Assembly (NCBI GenBank): GCA_013696275.1
Contig: JACCYW010000011.1
Span: 1 to 9,960, forward strand
Direction: 5' to 3'
Source: Chloroflexota bacterium
GTDB lineage: Bacteria; Chloroflexota; Limnocylindria; Limnocylindrales; CSP1-4
Length of the DNA stretch: 9,960 nucleotides
Under the pieces are notes generated by a model. That model was not told the origin of the DNA. It saw nothing but the letters and a program-made list of their open reading frames with translations, and did no database searches. Every line of letters starts with the position of its first letter. Position 1 is the first letter of the stretch. Of the stretch, positions 5,824-9,960 are shown piece after piece. Made by a program: the position numbers and the translations under genes.

Positions 5824-6957
5824 TCAGGGCTGGGGGCTGGCTGGCGAGGGCGCGCCGGAGGGGGTGCCATCGCCGATGCGGGGCCAACCGTCGACGTACT
5901 CGACCGGCTCGATGAGCATCGGGCGGCGCACGAACCTTTCCGCTGGATCATCCGTGTCGAGGAAGAAGTGGTCCACGTCCACGGCGTGATAGACGATCCA
6001 TTCGTGGCCCGAGGCATCCGTGACCAGGCTGTTGTGACCAGGCCCGATCCAGTCGGCATCCTTCTCCAGGATGACGCTGTCCGGTTCGTCGGTCGACTGT
6101 TCAAGGGTCATGAAGGGACCGGTGGGGCTCTCCGAGCGGGCCACCAGGACGGCGTAGTTGACCGGCTCGCAGCACGAGTCGCCGGAGTAATAGAGGTAGT
6201 AGTAGGGCTCCTTGTAGGTGACCCAGGCACCCTCCACCAGACACGAGTAGTCGTAGAAGCAGTTCGCCTCGACGAGGGTGGTCGGACTGCTGCCGGCCGC
6301 GAATGACAGCCCGTCGGCGGCCAGCTCCTGGACCTTGATCGGTCCGAAGCCAGAGCCCCAGTAGAGCAGCCAGCGACCGTCCCGGGGGTCCCGGAATGCC
6401 ATCGGATCGATGTTCTCGAAGCCAGGCCCGCACCCGAATGCTTGTCCGACGTCAGTGAACGGGCCCTCTGGCGCGTTGGCCGTCGCGACCGCGAGGCACA
6501 GTCCCGGATCCGTGTCGGTCGTGCCCACCGGATCGGGCCGGGCGGAGTAGTACATCACGAAGCGGCCGTCGCGCTGCGAGACGTGAGGCGCCCAGAAGTC
6601 CTGCGTCGTGTTCGCCCAGCGAGGCTTCTCCGGCAGCGCGTCCCCCAGGTGTTCCCAGCTGGCCAGATCGCGCGACCGGGCGACCTGGATGTTGACATCT
6701 ACCCCGTCCACGAAGCTCTGGGTGGCATAGGCGTAGTACCACCCGTCGGTCGTGCGTAGCACGCCTGGATCGGGGAAGTCCTGATCGAGTACCGGGTTGG
6801 CGTAGCTCACTCGCGCGCCGCCTGGCAGTCCCAGGGCACTGCGCAGCCCAGGCAGGAAGAGGACTGCCGCCGCGATGGCCACGGTCGCCCCGATGAGAAC
6901 GACCACGATGGCGATGACGATGCGCAGTCGGGCGCGGCGACCGTCGGGCACGGTCAT
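5824..6957 (-). CDS. Membrane-anchored GH43-family glycosidase
   Basis: The 377-residue protein starts at the ATG at 6957-6955, overlapping the permease stop as ATGA; a longer open frame upstream lies inside the permease and is not used. Residues 1-11 are basic, followed by one hydrophobic helix (about 12-35) without a lipobox, so it is a signal anchor or an uncleaved signal. The rest is a five-bladed GH43 domain. By eye, the expected catalytic residues are D63 (DFPDPGVL) as base, D184 (ENIDPMAF) as pKa modulator and E242 (CLVEGAWV) as acid; H308 in GPGHNS matches the metal-binding His. Such enzymes cleave arabinans, arabinoxylans or xylosides; the exact bond is not readable. Six cysteines (154, 176, 233, 239, 262, 263) fit disulfides outside the membrane. 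The tail is Pro/Ser/Ala-rich. As last gene of the ABC operon it probably feeds the transporter. Confidence 0.93.
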   Translation of the reverse strand: MTVPDGRRARLRIVIAIVVVLIGATVAIAAAVLFLPGLRSALGLPGGARVSYANPVLDQDFPDPGVLRTTDGWYYAYATQSFVDGVDVNIQVARSRDLASWEHLGDALPEKPRWANTTQDFWAPHVSQRDGRFVMYYSARPDPVGTTDTDPGLCLAVATANAPEGPFTDVGQAFGCGPGFENIDPMAFRDPRDGRWLLYWGSGFGPIKVQELAADGLSFAAGSSPTTLVEANCFYDYSCLVEGAWVTYKEPYYYLYYSGDSCCEPVNYAVLVARSESPTGPFMTLEQSTDEPDSVILEKDADWIGPGHNSLVTDASGHEWIVYHAVDVDHFFLDTDDPAERFVRRPMLIEPVEYVDGWPRIGDGTPSGAPSPASPQP

Positions 6958-7886
6958 CCGCGGATGCCAACCGAGGCGATCCCTCCGATGAGCCGCTTCT
7001 GGGACAGGAAATAGATGATCAGGGGCGGGATGATGGCGACCAGATTGGCGGCCATCACGATGTTCCACTTGGTGCCGACCTTGGTCACTTCGGTGGCCAG
7101 CGCCGTCGCCACGGGGTAACGCTGTGGATCGAGGATGTAGATGACCGGACCGAAGAAGTCGTTCCAGGTGCCCAGGAATGTGAACACGGCCACCACCACC
7201 AGGACCGGCGCAGTGAGTGGCAGGATGATGTGACGGTAGATCTGAAGGTGGCTCGCTCCGTCGACGCGAGCTGCTTCATCCAGCTCCTTGGGTATCGTCC
7301 GCATGTACTGGCGTAACAGGAAGATGAAGAAGGCGTTGCCCAGGAACGAGGGCACCACGAGCGGGAGATAGCTGGCGTAGGTGCCGATGCCGGGCAGGTC
7401 GGCGCCATACCAGCCGAGCTCGTTGAAGATCAGGAACTGGGGCAACAGGAGGACGGGCGCCGGCAGCAGCATCGTCGCGATGAGCAGGCCGAACATCTTC
7501 TCTCGACCGCGAAAGCGGAGCCGCGCGAATGGGTATGCGATGAGCGAGTTGGAGATGACCGCGCCGACGATGTTCACGGCGCACAGCAGGAAGCTGTTGA
7601 AGGCGTACAGGATGTAGGGATTGAGTGGGTTGAACAACGCCTCGGAGAACGTCTCCAGCCGGAAGTGCTCGGTGGGGAACCAGTCCGGCGGGAAGGTGAA
7701 GACGGGTGCCGTGTCCGGTTTCAGGGCGGCCGTGACCATCCACGAGATGGGCAGCAGGATGAACGACGAAAGAAGCAGCAACAGGCCGTATATGGCGACC
7801 GTGCGCAGGATGCGCTTGAAGCGTGGCCAGCCGGGACGGCGGGCCGCCACGGCCGGCGTGGTGATGGCCCGAGCCGGGGCGGTCAT
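6954..7886 (-). CDS. Carbohydrate ABC transporter permease, MalG/UgpE type
   Basis: The 310-residue protein begins at the ATG at 7886-7884, with GGAGGG (7898-7893) six bases upstream; the ATG overlaps the preceding permease stop as ATGA. Six membrane helices can be seen, at about residues 29-51, 93-120, 130-152, 174-191, 226-250 and 277-296. The cytoplasmic EAA loop that contacts the ATPase is at 203-222 (DEAARVDGASHLQIYRHIIL) with its conserved EAA..DGA and LP. The segment ending TWNDFFGPVIYI is typical of MalG-type subunits. It forms a heterodimeric channel with the MalF-type protein encoded just upstream and imports a sugar or oligosaccharide delivered by the solute-binding protein. The glycosidase gene starts within its stop codon, consistent with an arabinose- or xylose-containing substrate, though this link is inference. 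Confidence 0.96.
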   Translation of the reverse strand: MTAPARAITTPAVAARRPGWPRFKRILRTVAIYGLLLLLSSFILLPISWMVTAALKPDTAPVFTFPPDWFPTEHFRLETFSEALFNPLNPYILYAFNSFLLCAVNIVGAVISNSLIAYPFARLRFRGREKMFGLLIATMLLPAPVLLLPQFLIFNELGWYGADLPGIGTYASYLPLVVPSFLGNAFFIFLLRQYMRTIPKELDEAARVDGASHLQIYRHIILPLTAPVLVVVAVFTFLGTWNDFFGPVIYILDPQRYPVATALATEVTKVGTKWNIVMAANLVAIIPPLIIYFLSQKRLIGGIASVGIRG

Positions 7887-8851
7887 CGCGGACCCTCCGT
7901 CTCGTAGTAGACGAAACGCTTCTCGAAGCGGAAGACGAAGGCGACCAACAGGACGCCGGCGATGGTAAGCAGCCAGGCAAGGGCGGAGCCATAGCCGTAC
8001 TGGCCGTCGCGGAACGACTCCAGATAGACGTAGTACATGTAGAAGAGCAGCGAATCATCCGGCCCCGCGTTCTTGGAGCCGCCCGACACGACCCAGATCT
8101 GGGCGAACACCAGCAGCGCGTCTATGACCGCGTTCACGGTCAGGAAGAAGAGGGTCGGTGAGAGCATCGGCAGAGTGATGTTGCGGAACTTCGCCCAGCC
8201 ACCGGCCCCGTCGATGGAGGCTGCCTCATACAGGTGCGGCGGGATGTTCTGAAGGCCGGCCAGGAAGATGACGGCGCTGCCGCCGATGCCCCACAAGCCC
8301 ATCACGGCAAGAGCCGGCATGGCCCAGTCAGGGCTCCGGAACCACTGTGGTGGATCGGCCACCCCGGCTGCCCTCAGGAAGCCGTTGATGGCCCCCAGAT
8401 CGGGGTTGAAGAGGTTGATCCAAAGCACCGTGACGGCTACCCCTGAGAGGACAGCCGGCACGTACAGGATGGTCCGGAAGAAGTTCATCCCGCGAAGCCG
8501 CTGGTTGAGCAGCAGCGAAAGGATCAGCCCGGTGAAGAGGAACAGGGGCGTCGTCAGCAGGATCCAGCGGACCGTCACCTCGACCGCCTTGCGGAACTGT
8601 GCGTCGTCGGTGAAGATCTCCACGAAGTTGTCGAGTCCGATGAAATCGGCCTGCCCCGGTCGCAGGTAGAAAGCGTCGGTCAGGCTGATCCAGATGGCGT
8701 AGAGCAGGGGGATCGCTATCAGCAGCAGTAGCCCGCCGAACCAGGGCAGGAGGAACGCGTAGGCGACGCGCTCCTCCTTGCGAGACTCCTTGGACGATCG
8801 GTCGACCGGCGGCGTGGCGCCGCCCCGTCGACCCACAAGACCGACTGCCAT
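7883..8851 (-). CDS. Sugar ABC transporter permease, MalF/UgpA type
   Basis: The 322-residue protein starts at the ATG at 8851-8849, with GAGGT (8861-8857) five bases upstream. A charged cytoplasmic N-terminus (1-29) precedes the first helix (about 30-56, YAFLLPWFGGLLLLIAIPLL). The other helices lie at about 95-116, 128-148, 178-200, 232-255 and 287-307. The EAA loop at 209-228 (EAASIDGAGGWAKFRNITLP) is the ATPase contact. The SLTDAFYL segment after helix 1 and the periplasm-side loop IGLDNFVEIF are characteristic of UgpA/MalF-like subunits of the carbohydrate-uptake class. It pairs with the MalG-type protein encoded downstream. It is 39 bases after the solute-binding protein gene; that gap holds only the ribosome binding site and no convincing hairpin. 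No ATP-binding subunit is encoded in the window. Confidence 0.96.
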   Translation of the reverse strand: MAVGLVGRRGGATPPVDRSSKESRKEERVAYAFLLPWFGGLLLLIAIPLLYAIWISLTDAFYLRPGQADFIGLDNFVEIFTDDAQFRKAVEVTVRWILLTTPLFLFTGLILSLLLNQRLRGMNFFRTILYVPAVLSGVAVTVLWINLFNPDLGAINGFLRAAGVADPPQWFRSPDWAMPALAVMGLWGIGGSAVIFLAGLQNIPPHLYEAASIDGAGGWAKFRNITLPMLSPTLFFLTVNAVIDALLVFAQIWVVSGGSKNAGPDDSLLFYMYYVYLESFRDGQYGYGSALAWLLTIAGVLLVAFVFRFEKRFVYYETEGPR

Positions 8852-8890
8852 CGTCTACCTCGCCTGCTAAGCGCTGCTACACCGGTCTGG

Positions 8891-9960
8891 TTACTCGGCC
8901 AGCTCCTCCCAATCGACCCACACCTCATCAGCCTGTTCCTGGGCCGTGGCCGCCATCTCTTCCAGGATGGGTCGCGAATCGGTCTGGTTCTCGATGGTCA
9001 TCAGACGGTTGACTTCGGCGGGGTCCCAGGCGTCGATGCCGGGCGGCACGAAGACCTGCGGCTGGGCGTGCTGGAGGACGGCCAGGTACTCCGCCTTTAC
9101 CGGGTCATCTTCGCCATAGCCGACTTCCTCAGCGAGCGTGAAGTCGAGCGCCGGATCGGAGGTCTCTTCCATGCGGATGCGCTGAGCGTCAGTGGCCAGG
9201 AAGCGCAGGAAAGCCAGCGCCCCGGCCTGGTTGGGCGAGCTCACGAACGTCCCGTACGGGGCGGTGAAGGTGTCGACGAATGACTCGCCCTCCTTGATGA
9301 CGTAGAAGGGCGCCAGGCCGAAGGTTATGTCGTTGTCCTGATACTTGGGGATCTCCGTGAAGTCGGTCCAGGTGATACCCAGCCGACCCTCGGCGAAGAG
9401 ATCCGATTCAGACGCCTGCTCCAGGGCGTCGGGGCTTGGTGCGTTGCCGTCGCGGATGACCTGCGTGCCCATATCCCACGCCGCGATCATCTCTTCGGAG
9501 TTTATGTTGCCAAGGGGAGTGCGACCATCGGGACCGAAGACGTCCTTGCCCTGGATGCCAAAGCCCCACTCTGGCATGGAGCAGCCGTAGATCGTTTGAG
9601 CCGGATCAGCGTTGGGCTGGGCGAGCCCGTTGCACAGATCGACGTACTCGCTGATGTGCATCGAGGCGTCCGTGCCCGGGTATTCGACTTCAGCGGCGTC
9701 GAAGAGATCCTTGTTGTAGACGAGGACGTTGCCGCCAAGGAAGTCGCCGATGCCGTAGATAGGCGGGGTCGAGGGGTCGCCGTCCTCTGTCCCGCGCGCC
9801 AGACCACCAGGATTGAAGTCCTCCGCAGCGACGCCCCACTGGTCGAAGTACTGGGACAGGTCCTCCACCAGGCCTGCCTGCATCCAGCCGCGATCCTCGA
9901 TGACGGCTACATCGGGCGGTGCGCCTCCCTGAAGCGCGGTGTTGATGCCTTGGAAGTAGG
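8891..9960 (-). CDS. Extracellular sugar-binding protein of an ABC importer, 5' end beyond the right edge
   Basis: The frame is open from the right edge to TAA at 8893-8891: 355 residues plus two bases, with the signal peptide and first lobe start missing. An internal ATG at 9883 is not the start, because the residues before it (FQGINTALQGGAPPDVAVIE) are the conserved family-1 solute-binding pattern in which the helix and strand 2 meet. Following segments fit too: LVEDLSQYFDQWGV, YGIGDFLGGNVLVYNKDLFD, and the later LFAEGRLGITWTD and APYGTFVSSPNQAGALAFLRF, where the hinge and C-terminal lobe lie. Two cysteines (DLCNGL and YGCSMP) may form a disulfide. Acidic composition suits an exported protein. 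It captures a sugar or oligosaccharide and delivers it to the two permeases encoded downstream. The specific ligand is not evident; the linked GH43 enzyme suggests a pentose-containing oligosaccharide. Confidence 0.94.
   Translation of the reverse strand, partial: YFQGINTALQGGAPPDVAVIEDRGWMQAGLVEDLSQYFDQWGVAAEDFNPGGLARGTEDGDPSTPPIYGIGDFLGGNVLVYNKDLFDAAEVEYPGTDASMHISEYVDLCNGLAQPNADPAQTIYGCSMPEWGFGIQGKDVFGPDGRTPLGNINSEEMIAAWDMGTQVIRDGNAPSPDALEQASESDLFAEGRLGITWTDFTEIPKYQDNDITFGLAPFYVIKEGESFVDTFTAPYGTFVSSPNQAGALAFLRFLATDAQRIRMEETSDPALDFTLAEEVGYGEDDPVKAEYLAVLQHAQPQVFVPPGIDAWDPAEVNRLMTIENQTDSRPILEEMAATAQEQADEVWVDWEELAE

Noticed and set aside
6958..7068. N-terminal extension of the glycosidase
   Set aside because: These 37 codons lie inside the permease gene and precede the membrane anchor with no signal or homology; the ATGA start is more consistent.
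1..9960. Mobile elements, CRISPR arrays, toxin-antitoxin or defence genes, RNA genes
   Set aside because: I looked for repeats, transposase or integrase motifs, tRNA-like folds and short paired orphan genes and saw none that can be supported.

Overview
The window is high-GC bacterial DNA, dense in genes, with most genes on the minus strand. The gene content fits a soil-type heterotroph with a coenzyme F420-type oxidoreductase repertoire: two luciferase-like oxidoreductases, an Mo-hydroxylase, and a sugar ABC importer with a GH43 glycosidase. That points loosely to Actinomycetota or Chloroflexota. No marker gene here settles the phylum, so this is inference. I see no rRNA, tRNA, insertion sequence, integrase, CRISPR array or phage gene, and no gene-free stretch longer than about 175 bases.

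Left part (1-2221): the 5' end of a molybdenum hydroxylase large subunit (xanthine dehydrogenase/aldehyde oxidase family) runs leftwards off the window. Across a 173-base divergent spacer lie two plus-strand genes: a small four-helix membrane protein resembling DUF2269, and an M24 (creatinase/aminopeptidase fold) protein that has lost three of the five metal ligands of active members.

Middle part (2222-5777): three minus-strand genes, in transcription order a zinc-dependent MDR alcohol dehydrogenase, an LLM-class flavin-dependent oxidoreductase (8-base overlap with the dehydrogenase) and, 57 bases on, a second LLM oxidoreductase of the Rv1855c-like type. This redox cluster converges with the M24 gene at a perfect 8-bp hairpin that carries a stop codon in its loop. 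A GNAT acetyltransferase is transcribed divergently from the dehydrogenase.

Right part (5824-9960): a minus-strand oligosaccharide-uptake operon, in order extracellular solute-binding protein (5' end beyond the right edge), MalF-type permease, MalG-type permease and a membrane-anchored GH43 glycosidase. Both downstream junctions are ATGA overlaps, so translation is probably coupled. The glycosidase would act outside the membrane on an arabinose- or xylose-containing glycan and the importer would take up the products. No ATPase gene lies in this stretch.

Most of the window is recognisable metabolic and transport machinery. I do not see a clearly new biological system. The points most worth a second look are the ligand-depleted M24 protein, the redox trio, and the anchored, cysteine-containing GH43 enzyme coupled to the transporter.
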